The translations under genes and the position numbers were made by a program. A stretch of DNA of 64,000 nucleotides from PALSA-607 sp963737705 (GTDB lineage Bacteria; Actinomycetota; Actinomycetes; Acidothermales; Acidothermaceae): positions 434,001 through 498,000 of the forward strand of contig CAVTTP010000003.1 of assembly GCA_963737705.1 (NCBI GenBank), given 5' to 3'. Positions 34,606-43,467 of this stretch are shown in pieces (the stretch's first letter is position 1; each line of letters starts with the position of its first letter). Under the pieces are notes generated by a model that was given only the letters and a program-made list of their open reading frames with translations, did not search any database and had not been told where the DNA came from.

Positions 34606-35925
34606 ATGCTCGAAGAAATGAGCGAGCAGACCGACCATCGCAACTCGACGCCAGCGCTTGGGTCGGCGTTGTGGTGGTATCTGTGGTCGGTCATCGTCCT
34701 TGCGGCCGCGATCCTCGTGGTCGCAGCATGGGGCTTGCATCACGGGGACATCTCGGCGATCGTGCGCCGGCCCGCATTCTGGCTGGTCGCTGCTCCGATG
34801 GTGGTCACGACCTTGCGGCCGATCGTGCCCAAGAACCGCGCGGGCGACGGAACATTTGCCTTGGTCGTGTTTCTCTTCGCGCTGCTGCTGTATGTCGGGT
34901 TACCGGCGGCCGTGCTCTTGTGCTCCGTCACGATGCTGCTGCGCGGCGCCATGTACAAGCAGTCATTTCTTCGCAACGTCTTCAATGCCGCGCAGCATGT
35001 CGTGACGCTCGGCACATCGTGGTTGGTGTTGCGCGCGTTCGGGATCGATCCGACGCCGCTCCACACGTGGACGTTCACCGAGTCGTCGATCCGGGTCAGC
35101 GAGCTCCTCGCGGTCGGCCTCGCGGGCATTGCCTACCTGGTAGTGAACAACGGCACTGTCTACATCGCCGTGGCCATCAGCGAAGGCACGTCGCTCGTCT
35201 CTATTATTCGCGAGGACGTGCGGCACCTGGCGATCGTCGGCGTCGCGATGGTCAGCCTGTCGCCACTCGTGTTGATCGTGATGGTGCACATGTGGCCGCT
35301 CGTGCCGCTCTTCTACCCGGCGCTCGTTTCGCTGTACCAGAACGCGACATTGTCGGTGGCGCGCGAGCACGACGCGCTGCACGACTCACTCACCGGTCTC
35401 GGCAACCGCGAGATGCTGCATCGCGAAGCGTCGAAGGTGTTCGACGGCTCCGCGCGTCAGCACGTCGGAATCGCAGTGCTCGTGCTCGACCTTGACGGGT
35501 TCAAGGGTGTCAACGACCAACTCGGCCACGCCGCGGGGGATCGGTTGCTCCAGGTCGTGGCTGAACGACTCACGGCCGTCGTGCGTCCGAACGATGTTGT
35601 CGCCCGTTTGGGCGGTGACGAGTTCGTGGTGATCGTGCAAGACGTGCCAAGCATCGCTCTGGCGCGCACAACCGCCGTCCGCCTTCTTGATCGGGTGAAC
35701 GGACCCTGTCAGATCGACGGCAACTCACTTGAACTGAGAGCCAGCTTGGGTGTTGCACTCGCGCCGGACCACGGTGTCGATTTCGACTCGCTGTTGCGCC
35801 GGGCCGACCGCGCGATGTACGTCGCGAAGGGTGCCGGCTGCGGTGTCGCGGTCTTCGATCCTGCCCAAGACGGCGATCGCGGCCGGATCCCGGTGCAGTT
35901 CGACGCTACCGGCACCGACCACTAG
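34606..35925 (+). CDS. membrane-bound diguanylate cyclase
   Basis: The 439-residue protein has about six N-terminal transmembrane segments (MASE-like, about 20-240) and a GGDEF domain (HDSLTGLGNREM, VLDLDGFKGVNDQLGHAAGD, ARLGGDEFVVIVQD). It makes cyclic di-GMP from two GTP. The inhibitory I-site RxxD is present as RPND, five residues before GGDEF, so product inhibition is likely. No EAL domain is fused. The start could also be ATG 34618; neither has a clear ribosome binding site. Confidence 0.88.
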   Translation: MLEEMSEQTDHRNSTPALGSALWWYLWSVIVLAAAILVVAAWGLHHGDISAIVRRPAFWLVAAPMVVTTLRPIVPKNRAGDGTFALVVFLFALLLYVGLPAAVLLCSVTMLLRGAMYKQSFLRNVFNAAQHVVTLGTSWLVLRAFGIDPTPLHTWTFTESSIRVSELLAVGLAGIAYLVVNNGTVYIAVAISEGTSLVSIIREDVRHLAIVGVAMVSLSPLVLIVMVHMWPLVPLFYPALVSLYQNATLSVAREHDALHDSLTGLGNREMLHREASKVFDGSARQHVGIAVLVLDLDGFKGVNDQLGHAAGDRLLQVVAERLTAVVRPNDVVARLGGDEFVVIVQDVPSIALARTTAVRLLDRVNGPCQIDGNSLELRASLGVALAPDHGVDFDSLLRRADRAMYVAKGAGCGVAVFDPAQDGDRGRIPVQFDATGTDH

Positions 35926-35939
35926 CAGCCTTGCCCCTT

Positions 35940-36007
35940 CTTCGCATCCCTGGTGGTCGTGCGGCCGCGCGTTTTGGGCGTTGTCGGCAACCACACGGGA
36001 TGCGAAG
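35940..36007. terminator. bidirectional hairpin between convergent genes
   Basis: CTTCGCATCCC (35940-35950) and GGGATGCGAAG (35997-36007) are perfectly complementary. The stem continues after a 2x2 internal loop with GTGGT/ACCAC. It fills the gap between the diguanylate cyclase gene and the leftward secreted-protein gene. There is no T-run. Confidence 0.5.
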
Positions 36008-36025
36008 TCGGGGGGTGCGGCGAAC

Positions 36026-36553
36026 TCAGGTGTTGGTCGAGCTGGTGCCCTTGGCGCCCTGGCGGATAGTCTTGACGTCGCCGCGCAACTGCTTCACGTC
36101 GCTGCGCAGCGTCTTGATCGCCGGCCGCACTGACTTCAGGTCGCGCAAGGTGGTGGCGCCGTCGACGTCCGACTTGATCGTCCCCAGGTCGGTGACCATG
36201 GTCGCGATGTCGCCGTCGATCGTCGTCTTCTGTGTCGCCGTCAGCTTCGTGCTCGCGTCGACCTTTGTCTGAGCCGCGGTCAGTGTGCTGGTCACTTTCG
36301 CGACGCGGGCATCAACGCGAGCTTGGATAGCTGACAGCGAACGGCCGCCCGCAACTGAAACGCCGCCAGTCGATCCGCCGGACGATACCGAGGCAAGCAG
36401 CGCCGAGGCGTCGAAGGTCGAGGGGCTGGACGTCGAGGGGCTGGACGTCGAGGGTGACGTGTTGCCGGTCGCGGCCGCAGCCACCCCCGCCCCCCCGACG
36501 AGTAGGCCGGCGGCAGTGACACCGGCGATGAGGGACTTGCGGGTGACATTCAT
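36026..36553 (-). CDS. secreted coiled-coil protein of unknown function
   Basis: The 175-residue protein starts with a signal peptide (positively charged start, hydrophobic core LIAGVTAAGLLVGG, cleavage after AAA near residue 28). A Ser/Thr/Pro repeat (SPSTS units) follows, then a helical region with heptad-like Lys/Asp/Leu spacing. ATG 36553 has GGAG six bases upstream. The repeat is encoded by a 15-base DNA tandem repeat at 36417-36454. No family is recognised. Confidence 0.7.
   Translation of the reverse strand: MNVTRKSLIAGVTAAGLLVGGAGVAAAATGNTSPSTSSPSTSSPSTFDASALLASVSSGGSTGGVSVAGGRSLSAIQARVDARVAKVTSTLTAAQTKVDASTKLTATQKTTIDGDIATMVTDLGTIKSDVDGATTLRDLKSVRPAIKTLRSDVKQLRGDVKTIRQGAKGTSSTNT
36417..36454. 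repeat. 15-base tandem repeat inside the secreted-protein gene
   Basis: The unit GTCGAGGGGCTGGAC occurs twice in full and once in part. The unit is a multiple of three, so copy-number change keeps the frame and only changes the length of the Ser/Pro linker. Confidence 0.7.
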
Positions 36554-36673
36554 GGAGATCTCCAAAGTCGTTGTCTGGTTGTCTCCAGCAATGTCGGCCC
36601 GGCACGTCAGGCGACGACGCGGCGTCATGTACGAGGGAGGTAAATCTCGCCGCGTCGGTATTAGTGTTCGGGA

Positions 36674-37072
36674 GTGCCCACCTTCGACGACGTGCGCCGG
36701 ATTGCGCTGTCGCTGCCCGAGACGACCGAGGCGGTGTCGTGGGGCAACGCTCATTGGCGGGTCAAAAACAAGGGATTTGTGTGGGAGCGCCCACTGAATC
36801 AAAGCGACCGGGTGGCTCTGGAGGCGCTCGGCGAAGACGCCCCGGATGGCGCCCTTCTGGGTGTGCGGATCGCCGACATCGGGGTGCGCGAGGCGATGAT
36901 CGCCGACGACCCGAGCATCTTCTCCACCATTCCGCATTTCGATGACTTCCCGGCGATCTTGGTCCGGCTCGATGCGATCGGCCTCCCGGAACTCGAGGAG
37001 CTGATCGTCGAAGCCTGGCTCGACCGGGCACCGAAGAAGCTGGCCCAGCAGTACCTCGACGCACAGCAGTGA
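36674..37072 (+). CDS. MmcQ/YjbR-family protein
   Basis: The 132-residue protein has the MmcQ/YjbR fold (VRRIALSLPETTEAVSWGN, ALLGVRIADIGVREAM). Such proteins are often called DNA-binding, but the role is not settled. The GTG start lies seven bases after a TAGTGT box at 36662-36667, so it is probably leaderless. Confidence 0.8.
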   Translation: MPTFDDVRRIALSLPETTEAVSWGNAHWRVKNKGFVWERPLNQSDRVALEALGEDAPDGALLGVRIADIGVREAMIADDPSIFSTIPHFDDFPAILVRLDAIGLPELEELIVEAWLDRAPKKLAQQYLDAQQ

Positions 37073-37102
37073 CTTCGTAGCGTTCCCGGAACGATCGGGC
37101 AT

Positions 37103-37187
37103 TACCGTCGCGCTGTGATAAGGGCTTCGCTGTGATGAGGGCTGCGCTGTGACGTGGGCTTTGCGGGACGGCGGGAGGTGCGGGTGA
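37103..37187 (+). promoter_or_regulatory. leaderless chain of three micro-ORFs ahead of the membrane sensor gene
   Basis: A TACCGT -10 box (37103-37108) is followed seven bases later by GTG 37115. This opens VIRASL and stops at 37135. GTG 37132 opens VMRAAL and stops at 37152. GTG 37149 opens VTWALRDGGRCG and stops at 37187. Each stop overlaps the next start as GTGA, and the last overlaps the GTG start (37184) of the sensor gene. The chain arises from a 17-base tandem repeat. Translational coupling is inferred. Confidence 0.45.
37111..37161. repeat. 17-base tandem repeat, three copies
   Basis: The copies are CGCTGTGATAAGGGCTT, CGCTGTGATGAGGGCTG and CGCTGTGACGTGGGCTT. The unit is not a multiple of three, so each copy restarts a short reading frame at its GTG. 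Confidence 0.75.
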
Positions 37188-38359
37188 CGACCGAGGCTGG
37201 CGGCGTCGATGCGGCGATACCGCGGTTCCGCTGGGCGTCGCCGGGATCCGCAACCGTCGTGGGTGTGCTGACGCTCGTCTTGCTGATCGCCGGCTTCCCG
37301 CTCGCGGAACTGGCCAAGCAGGGCTTGGTCAACCAGGACATCTTGATGCTGCCGTTCGCCATCGTGGGTTTCGTGGTGGCCCGAAAGCAGCCGCGCAACC
37401 CGATCGGCTGGATCATGCTGCTCCTCGCTCCGATCTTCATGCTGAGCAGCGATGCGGGCATGTACTCGGTGCTGATTTACCAACGCGGTCATCTGACACT
37501 CCCGCTGGGACGGCTGGCAGTTGCGTTGACCCAGCTGTGGATCGCGTTGCTCGTCTTGTTGCCGCTTCCGATCCTGCTCTTCCCTGATGGACGGCTTGAT
37601 TCGCGCCGTTGGCGATGGGCGCTCTGGGCTTTCCTCGCGGTTTGCGCGCTCATCTTGATCTCGGCAGGCGTGGCAGACCTGAAGGCGTTCACCGTTCGCC
37701 ACGTCCGGGTCGACTCCACCGGAGAACTGGTCTCGAGCGGCAATAGCAACAACGTCGGCGCAGGCGCATTTCCGGTCTACGCAGCGTTCGCGCTGGCCTT
37801 CGTGATTCGCCAGCTGGTCGTCTACCGTCGCTCGGCGGGAGAGCGGCGCCAGCAATTGAAATGGCTGATGGCCGGCGGCACGATTGGCATTCTGGCGATC
37901 GCCACGACGCTCACCCTGGGCGGTGGATTCGGATTCGCCGGAATCATCGCAGTTCCGGTGGCGATCGGCATCGGGATCTTGAAGTACCGGCTCTACGACA
38001 TCGACCGATTGATCAGCCGCACCCTGTCGTACGCGATCGTCACCGGACTGCTGGTGGGGATTTACATCGGGCTGGTGACGCTTGCCACCAGGGCGCTGCC
38101 GTTGTCGTCACCGATCGGTGTTGCCGCGGCGACGTTGACGGTTGCCGCTTTGTTCACGCCGGTGCGCCGCCGCGCTCAGCGCGTCGTCGATCGCCGTTTC
38201 AATCGGGCCCGTTACGACGCCGACGCGACCATCGCAGCGTTCGCCGCAGCGCTACGCGACGAGGTCGACCTCGAGCGAGTGCAACTCGACCTGCTCGAGG
38301 TCGTCCGCCGATCGGTCGAGCCGAGTCACGTCGCCGTGTGGGTCCGCTCGGCCTCGTGA
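37184..38359 (+). CDS. membrane sensor-like protein lacking a histidine kinase domain
   Basis: The 391-residue protein has about eight transmembrane segments and then the conserved block ILKYRLYDIDRLISRTLSYA, which also occurs in the sensor kinase at 10859 (ILRYRLFDIRLVLSRTLTYL). The sequence ends in the beginning of a GAF-like region (SVEPSHVAVWVRSAS). No HisKA or ATPase domain follows, and the next gene is on the other strand. GTG 37184 has GGGAGG five bases upstream. It is either a truncated kinase or a stand-alone sensor. Confidence 0.75.
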   Translation: MTTEAGGVDAAIPRFRWASPGSATVVGVLTLVLLIAGFPLAELAKQGLVNQDILMLPFAIVGFVVARKQPRNPIGWIMLLLAPIFMLSSDAGMYSVLIYQRGHLTLPLGRLAVALTQLWIALLVLLPLPILLFPDGRLDSRRWRWALWAFLAVCALILISAGVADLKAFTVRHVRVDSTGELVSSGNSNNVGAGAFPVYAAFALAFVIRQLVVYRRSAGERRQQLKWLMAGGTIGILAIATTLTLGGGFGFAGIIAVPVAIGIGILKYRLYDIDRLISRTLSYAIVTGLLVGIYIGLVTLATRALPLSSPIGVAAATLTVAALFTPVRRRAQRVVDRRFNRARYDADATIAAFAAALRDEVDLERVQLDLLEVVRRSVEPSHVAVWVRSAS

Positions 38360-38775
38360 GCCGTTCGCCTGCCGGACTGCAGCGCGCACCAGATCAGCGG
38401 GATCTGCAATGGCAGCCTGACCCAGTCTTCGACCTTCGTCACCACGTCGTCGCCGCGCTGGGCATTGATCGCCATCTGCAAGTTCGCCGGCCAGATCGCC
38501 AGCAAGAGTGCCGCGGCGGCCAGCCCGGCCCAGCGGTCGCGTCGCCACAGGCCGAGCGCACACACCAACTCGGCCACGCCGCTCACGTAGACCAGCGCGG
38601 TCTTGGCCGGTAGGAAGGTTGGCACGATCCGGGTGAACGTCGCCGGGTGCACGAGATGGACGACACCACTGGCGGTGAATGCGGCTGCGACAACGAAGGG
38701 AGCGCGGCGTCGCCAGCGCTCCCTTAGGTCAGGGCTGCTCACGTCGGTGCTGGCCTCGACCGCCGGGTAATCCAC
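38326..38775 (-). CDS. small DoxX-like membrane protein
   Basis: The 149-residue protein has four hydrophobic segments and the DoxX-like motif VYVSGVAELVCALGLW, followed by WAGLAAAALLLAIWPANL. GTG 38775 is seven bases after a TATGGT -10 box (38787-38782), back to back with the gatC promoter. Its 3' end overlaps the sensor-like gene by 34 bases. The function is unknown. Confidence 0.75.
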   Translation of the reverse strand: MDYPAVEASTDVSSPDLRERWRRRAPFVVAAAFTASGVVHLVHPATFTRIVPTFLPAKTALVYVSGVAELVCALGLWRRDRWAGLAAAALLLAIWPANLQMAINAQRGDDVVTKVEDWVRLPLQIPLIWCALQSGRRTAHEAERTHTAT

Positions 38776-38811
38776 GTTTGCACCATACGGCCGCCCTCTA
38801 GGATGGCGGCT

Positions 38812-39108
38812 ATGCCGTCGATCACCCGCGCCGACGTTGCCCACCTGGCGCGATTGTCCCGCCTTGCATTGAGCGATGACGAACTCGATCAGATGGCTGG
38901 GCAGCTTGAGGTCATCATCAGCTCGGTGGCCAGGGTCAGCGAAGTGGCGGACGCCGATGTGCCGCCCACGTCCCATTCGGTGCCGTTGACGAATGTGTTC
39001 CGCCCCGACGAACTGCAGCCGTGCCTGACGCCCGAAGCCGCACTCTCGGGTGCACCAGCGCAAGAAGACCAGCGTTTCCGGGTGCCTCGGATCCTGGACG
39101 AGGAGTAG
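38812..39108 (+). CDS. gatC: Asp-tRNA(Asn)/Glu-tRNA(Gln) amidotransferase subunit C
   Basis: GatC stabilises GatA and GatB in the amidotransferase. The 98-residue protein has the family start ITRADVAHLARLSRLALSDD and the end motif LRPDE-like VFRPDELQPCLTPEAALSG. The ATG at 38812 fits a TAGGAT -10 box at 38799-38804; an in-frame ATG at 38803 overlaps that box. It leads the gatCAB operon. Confidence 0.92.
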   Translation: MPSITRADVAHLARLSRLALSDDELDQMAGQLEVIISSVARVSEVADADVPPTSHSVPLTNVFRPDELQPCLTPEAALSGAPAQEDQRFRVPRILDEE

Positions 39109-39112
39109 TCCG

Positions 39113-40606
39113 GTGACCGAGCTCACCAGGCTCAGTGCTGCCCAGGCCGCGGGCCTGATCGCGTCGGGCGAAGTGTCCGCAGTGGAGTTGACGGCCGCTC
39201 ACCTCGACCGGATCGCCGCGGTCGACGGCAGCCTGCACGCATTCCTGCACGTCGACACGGAAGGCGCGTTGGCTGCCGCCGCCGCCGTTGACGCAAAGCG
39301 AGCGGCAGGCCATCACCTCGGCCCGCTGGCCGGCGTCCCGCTGGCATTGAAAGACGTGCTGACGATGGAGGGCGTACCGACGACGTGCGGTTCGAAGATC
39401 CTCGAAGGATGGCGGCCGCCGTACGACTCGACCGTCGTGAAGAGGTTGCGCGCCGCGGATGTCGTCATCCTCGGCAAGACGAATATGGACGAGTTCGCGA
39501 TGGGCTCCTCGACGGAGAACTCCGCGTACGGCGTGACGCACAATCCGTGGGATCTGGATCGGATTCCGGGCGGATCGTCGGGCGGATCGAGCGCGGCTGT
39601 TGCCTCATACGAAGCGCCGCTTGCCATCGGCACCGACACCGGTGGTTCGATTCGCCAGCCCGCCGCTGTCACGGGCATCGTCGGAGTCAAGCCGACGTAC
39701 GGGGGAGTGTCGCGCTACGGACTCATCGCGTTCTCCTCGTCGCTCGACCAGGCCGGCCCCTTCGCACGCAACGTCTATGACGCGGCGCTGTTGCACGCGG
39801 CTATCGCGGGCCACGACCCGATGGATTCGACGTCGATCGACGCGCCGGTACCCGACGTCGTTGCGGCCGCGTTGCAGGCTGACATCCGCGGGCTTCGGAT
39901 CGGTGTTGTTCGTGAACTGAATGGCGAGGGCTACGACAACGGCGTCCGCCAAAGATTCTCTGAAGCTGTCGCGCTACTTGGAGAACTCGGCGCATCGGTC
40001 GGTGAAGTGAGCTGCCCGCACTTCGACTATGCGATGCCTGCGTATTACTTGATCGCACCCAGCGAGTGCTCGTCGAACCTCGCTCGCTTCGATGCGATGC
40101 GCTACGGCCTGCGGCTCGGCGACGACGGCACTCGAAGCGCCGAGGAAGTCATGGCAATAACGCGTGCCGCAGGCTTCGGGCCTGAGGTGAAGCGTCGCAT
40201 CATGATCGGCACGTACGCGCTGTCGAGCGGCTACTACGACGCGTACTACGGGTCGGCCCAGAAGGTACGCACGCTGATCACTCGCGACTTCACCGCCGCC
40301 TTCGAACAGTTCGACGTGCTGATCTCGCCGACCACCCCGACCACCGCGTTTCGCATCGGTGAGCGCACCGACGACCCGTTGAAGATGTACCTCGCCGACC
40401 TCGACACGATTCCGTCGAACCTCGCCGGAAACGCGTCGATGTCGGTGCCGTGCGGGCTTTCACCGGACGACGGGTTGCCGGTCGGTCTGCAGGTGATGGC
40501 GCCGGCGATGGCTGACGACCGCCTCTACCGTGTTGGCGCCGCACTCGAGGCGGCGTTGAACGAACGCCGAGGCCACCTCCTCCTCGAGGAGGCACCGGCG
40601 CTATGA
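39113..40606 (+). CDS. gatA: Glu-tRNA(Gln) amidotransferase subunit A
   Basis: GatA is the glutaminase that feeds ammonia to GatB. The 497-residue amidase-signature protein has the catalytic lysine in ALKDVLTMEGV and the Ser-cisSer region GGSSGGSSAAVAS followed by GTDTGGSIRQPAA. GTG 39113 has AGGAG about seven bases upstream and begins 4 bases after gatC. Longer in-frame starts would overlap gatC. Confidence 0.95.
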   Translation: MTELTRLSAAQAAGLIASGEVSAVELTAAHLDRIAAVDGSLHAFLHVDTEGALAAAAAVDAKRAAGHHLGPLAGVPLALKDVLTMEGVPTTCGSKILEGWRPPYDSTVVKRLRAADVVILGKTNMDEFAMGSSTENSAYGVTHNPWDLDRIPGGSSGGSSAAVASYEAPLAIGTDTGGSIRQPAAVTGIVGVKPTYGGVSRYGLIAFSSSLDQAGPFARNVYDAALLHAAIAGHDPMDSTSIDAPVPDVVAAALQADIRGLRIGVVRELNGEGYDNGVRQRFSEAVALLGELGASVGEVSCPHFDYAMPAYYLIAPSECSSNLARFDAMRYGLRLGDDGTRSAEEVMAITRAAGFGPEVKRRIMIGTYALSSGYYDAYYGSAQKVRTLITRDFTAAFEQFDVLISPTTPTTAFRIGERTDDPLKMYLADLDTIPSNLAGNASMSVPCGLSPDDGLPVGLQVMAPAMADDRLYRVGAALEAALNERRGHLLLEEAPAL

Positions 40607-42096
40607 CGCCTGCATATGAAGAGGCGCTGGCCAAGTTCGAGCCGGTATTCGGCCTCGAGACTCACGTCGAACTCGGTACGCGTTCGAAAATGTTCTGCGG
40701 TTGTTCAACGACGTTCGGTGCAGCGCCCAATACGCACACCTGCCCGACCTGCCTGGGCCTGCCCGGCTCGTTACCGGTCACGAATGCGGTGGCGATCGAG
40801 TCGACGATCAGGATCGGCCTCGCGCTGCACTGCACGATCGCGTCGTGGTGTCGGTTCGCTCGTAAGAATTACTTCTACCCCGACATGCCGAAGAACTTCC
40901 AGATCTCGCAGTACGACGAACCGCTGTGCATCGAGGGATATCTCGACGTCGAGGTTGAGGGCGAAGTCGTTCGGGTCGGAATCGAGCGCGTACACCTCGA
41001 GGAAGACACCGGAAAGTCTTTGCACGTCGGCGGTTCTACGGGTCGTATTCATGGCGCAACGCACTCGCTCGTCGACTACAACAGGGCCGGTATTCCGCTG
41101 GTTGAGATCGTCACGAAGCCGGTGCCTGGTACGGGAGCGCTCGCTCCTGAAGTCGCACGTGCTTATGTGACCGAGTTGCGCGAGACATTGCGCGCGTTGA
41201 ACGTTTCTGACGTTCGCATGGAAGAGGGCTCGCTTCGCTGTGACGTGAACCTGTCGCTCAACGCGATCGGCGCGACGGAGTGGGGTACGCGAAGCGAGAC
41301 GAAGAACGTGAACTCGCTGCGGTCGGTCGAACGCGCGGTTCGCTCGGAGATCGAACGGCAGGCCGACGTGCTGTCGAGCGGTGGCCGCGTGAAGCAAGAG
41401 ACCCGCCACTTCCACGAAGACAGCGGCCTCACGACGTCCGGTCGAAGCAAGGAGCAGGCGGAGGACTACCGCTACTTCCCCGAGCCCGACCTGGTGCCGA
41501 TTGCACCTCCTGTTGAGTGGGTTGAAGAGTTGCGTGCGACGCTGCCCGAACTGCCGTTCGACCGGCGCCGGCGACTGCGCGACGAGTGGGCTATATCCGT
41601 GCTCGAGATGCAGGCTGCGCTTAATGCGGGTGCGGTCGGCTCGATCGAGGCGACGGTCGCCCTCGGCGTCCCGGCCCGTGATGCATATAAGTGGTGGATG
41701 GGTGAGCTTGCCCGCCAAGCCAATGAGCGGTCGGTCGAGGTTTCTGAGCTGCCGGTGACTCCTGAGCAGGTCGCACGCATCGTTGCGTTGATCGCGGAGG
41801 GCAAGGTCAACGACAAGCTGGCGCGGCAAGTGCTCGATCTCGTCATCGCCGGTGAAGGCTCGCCCGATGAGGTGATCGCCGCGCGTGGTCTGGCGGTCGT
41901 GTCGGACGACGGGGCGCTCGGTGCTGCAGTCGACGAAGCCATCGCGGCCGACCCGGACGCGGCGCAGAAGGTGCGCGACGGCAAGGTCGCGGCGGCCGGC
42001 GCTTTGGTAGGTGCGGTCATGAAGATTACCCGCGGCCAAGCGGATGCCGCGAGGGTTCGCGAACTCGTCCTGGAGAAGCTCGGGGCGGCCGGGTGA
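40603..42096 (+). CDS. gatB: Asp/Glu-tRNA amidotransferase subunit B
   Basis: GatB phosphorylates the misacylated tRNA and transfers ammonia to form Gln-tRNA or Asn-tRNA. The 497-residue protein begins with FGLETHVELGTRSKMFCGC and has the zinc-site cysteines in HTCPTCLGLPGSLP. The C-terminal YqeY-like domain (GAVMKITRGQADAARV) is complete. ATG overlaps the gatA stop (ATGA). Confidence 0.96.
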   Translation: MTPAYEEALAKFEPVFGLETHVELGTRSKMFCGCSTTFGAAPNTHTCPTCLGLPGSLPVTNAVAIESTIRIGLALHCTIASWCRFARKNYFYPDMPKNFQISQYDEPLCIEGYLDVEVEGEVVRVGIERVHLEEDTGKSLHVGGSTGRIHGATHSLVDYNRAGIPLVEIVTKPVPGTGALAPEVARAYVTELRETLRALNVSDVRMEEGSLRCDVNLSLNAIGATEWGTRSETKNVNSLRSVERAVRSEIERQADVLSSGGRVKQETRHFHEDSGLTTSGRSKEQAEDYRYFPEPDLVPIAPPVEWVEELRATLPELPFDRRRRLRDEWAISVLEMQAALNAGAVGSIEATVALGVPARDAYKWWMGELARQANERSVEVSELPVTPEQVARIVALIAEGKVNDKLARQVLDLVIAGEGSPDEVIAARGLAVVSDDGALGAAVDEAIAADPDAAQKVRDGKVAAAGALVGAVMKITRGQADAARVRELVLEKLGAAG

Positions 42097-42135
42097 CCGG
42101 GTCGCGTGGGCTGCGTAGGTGACGGCGGAGCTCGA

Positions 42136-42400
42136 ATGCGGGGCGCGTTCACTAACGCCGAGATCGAGACGCTTCACGCTGAGGGCTTCGATCACGAGCC
42201 GGTCGAGGGCTTTGATTGGCAGGACCAGCTCGACAACCACAGGCGCGAGCCACGCTTTCATCTTGGATACCGTCGTGGCGCGTACCCATCGCTCCGGCGG
42301 TCTCGGCACCGAGCTCGTCGCGATCGCCCGTCGCCAGGCCTGTCGAGCTGACTTCGTCCTGCCTGGCGCTCACCTCCGAACCGCGACGGCCCCGGCCACG
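42136..42400 (+). pseudogene. decayed GNAT acetyltransferase
   Basis: ATG 42136 opens a frame that reads FTNAEIETLHAEGFDHEP, the usual start of an actinobacterial GNAT protein. At about 42240 the reading continues in another frame as SHAFILDTVVARTHRSGG with LGTELVAIARRQA, the acetyl-CoA-binding part. The piece normally between them and most of the C-terminus are missing. The remnant lies between gatB and the dehydrogenase gene; the rest of the 428-base gap holds nothing else I can identify. Confidence 0.55.
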
Positions 42401-42524
42401 TGTCATAGACAACGTGAACCGAACCAGCCTGGCGCCGCGAACGCTCCTGGGCGGGGGACAATCGCCGAGTGCGGTCCGTTCCCTCGCCCGAGGGCCACGA
42501 CGTCCGCGGCCGGGTGGAGGAAAC

Positions 42525-43460
42525 GTGCGCGTGTGGGTCCCGTACTCCGATTGGGTAGCGGACGTCGAGAAGCTGAGCCCTGAGATAACCGTCGACGTCT
42601 ACACCGGTGAAGGAGCACCACCCGACACTGTGGGTGAGGTCGAGTTCTACGTCGCGCCGTACTCGTTCTCGGTGGCATCGCTCGAGCTGGCTCGCGACAT
42701 GAAGTCGCTGCGAGTGTTACAGCTGTTGACCGCTGGCTACGAGCATGTGTTGCAGTACGTGCCGGACGGCGTCACCGTCTGCAACGCAGGCGGCGTGCAC
42801 AACTCAAGTACCGCCGAGCTTGCACTGACATTGACGCTGTCGTCGCTGCGCGGCATTCCGGACTTCGTCCGCGCTCAGCAGCACGGGCAGTGGGTGCACG
42901 CGGACTATCCCGCGCTGGCCGACAAGACGGTGCTGATCTTGGGCTACGGCTCGATCGGGGAGTCGATCGAGGCGCGCCTCATCCCGTTCGAGGTCAACGT
43001 GATCCGAGTTGCGAGTCGGGCTCGGCCCGATGGCGTGCACGGCGTCGACGAACTGCCCGAATTACTTCCGCAAGCCGATGTGGTCATCGTGATCACGCCA
43101 CTGACGCCGACGACGCGACACCTGGTCGACCGTCGGGTCTTGGCCTCGATGCGGGACGGCGCGTTGCTGGTCAATGTTTCGCGGGGCGGCGTCGTCGACA
43201 CCGACGCACTACTGGCCGAGCTGCAAAGTGGTCGGCTCCGCGCGGCGCTCGACGTCACTGATCCCGAACCGCTGCCCAGCGACCATCCGCTCTGGAGCGC
43301 GCCCGGCGTTCTCATCTCGCCGCACGTCGGTGGTAACACGTCTGCGTTCCTGCCACGGGCTGCCCGCCTTGTCCGCGCGCAGGTCGCGAGGTTTGTCGCC
43401 GGGCAGCCCCTCGACAGCGTCGTGGCCGGCCCCGGCTCGACGATCGCCGTCGGGGCTTAG
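42525..43460 (+). CDS. D-2-hydroxyacid dehydrogenase family protein
   Basis: The 311-residue NAD-dependent enzyme has the nucleotide motif LGYGSIGESIEARL, the substrate arginine in NVSRGGVVDTDAL, the Glu in DVTDPEPLPSDHP and the catalytic His in SPHVGGNTSAF. It probably interconverts a 2-hydroxyacid and a 2-oxoacid. GTG 42525 has GGTGGAGG four to five bases upstream, so the longer upstream frame is not used. The substrate is unknown. Confidence 0.88.
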   Translation: MRVWVPYSDWVADVEKLSPEITVDVYTGEGAPPDTVGEVEFYVAPYSFSVASLELARDMKSLRVLQLLTAGYEHVLQYVPDGVTVCNAGGVHNSSTAELALTLTLSSLRGIPDFVRAQQHGQWVHADYPALADKTVLILGYGSIGESIEARLIPFEVNVIRVASRARPDGVHGVDELPELLPQADVVIVITPLTPTTRHLVDRRVLASMRDGALLVNVSRGGVVDTDALLAELQSGRLRAALDVTDPEPLPSDHPLWSAPGVLISPHVGGNTSAFLPRAARLVRAQVARFVAGQPLDSVVAGPGSTIAVGA

Positions 43461-43467
43461 TCGCATC

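Noticed and set aside
36554..37855. A long upstream extension of the secreted coiled-coil gene
   Set aside because: It would cover two forward genes. A ribosome binding site and signal peptide mark ATG 36553 as the start.
40771..42309. A 512-codon minus-strand frame opposite gatB
   Set aside because: It is antisense to a conserved gene, rich in Arg and His, without domains.
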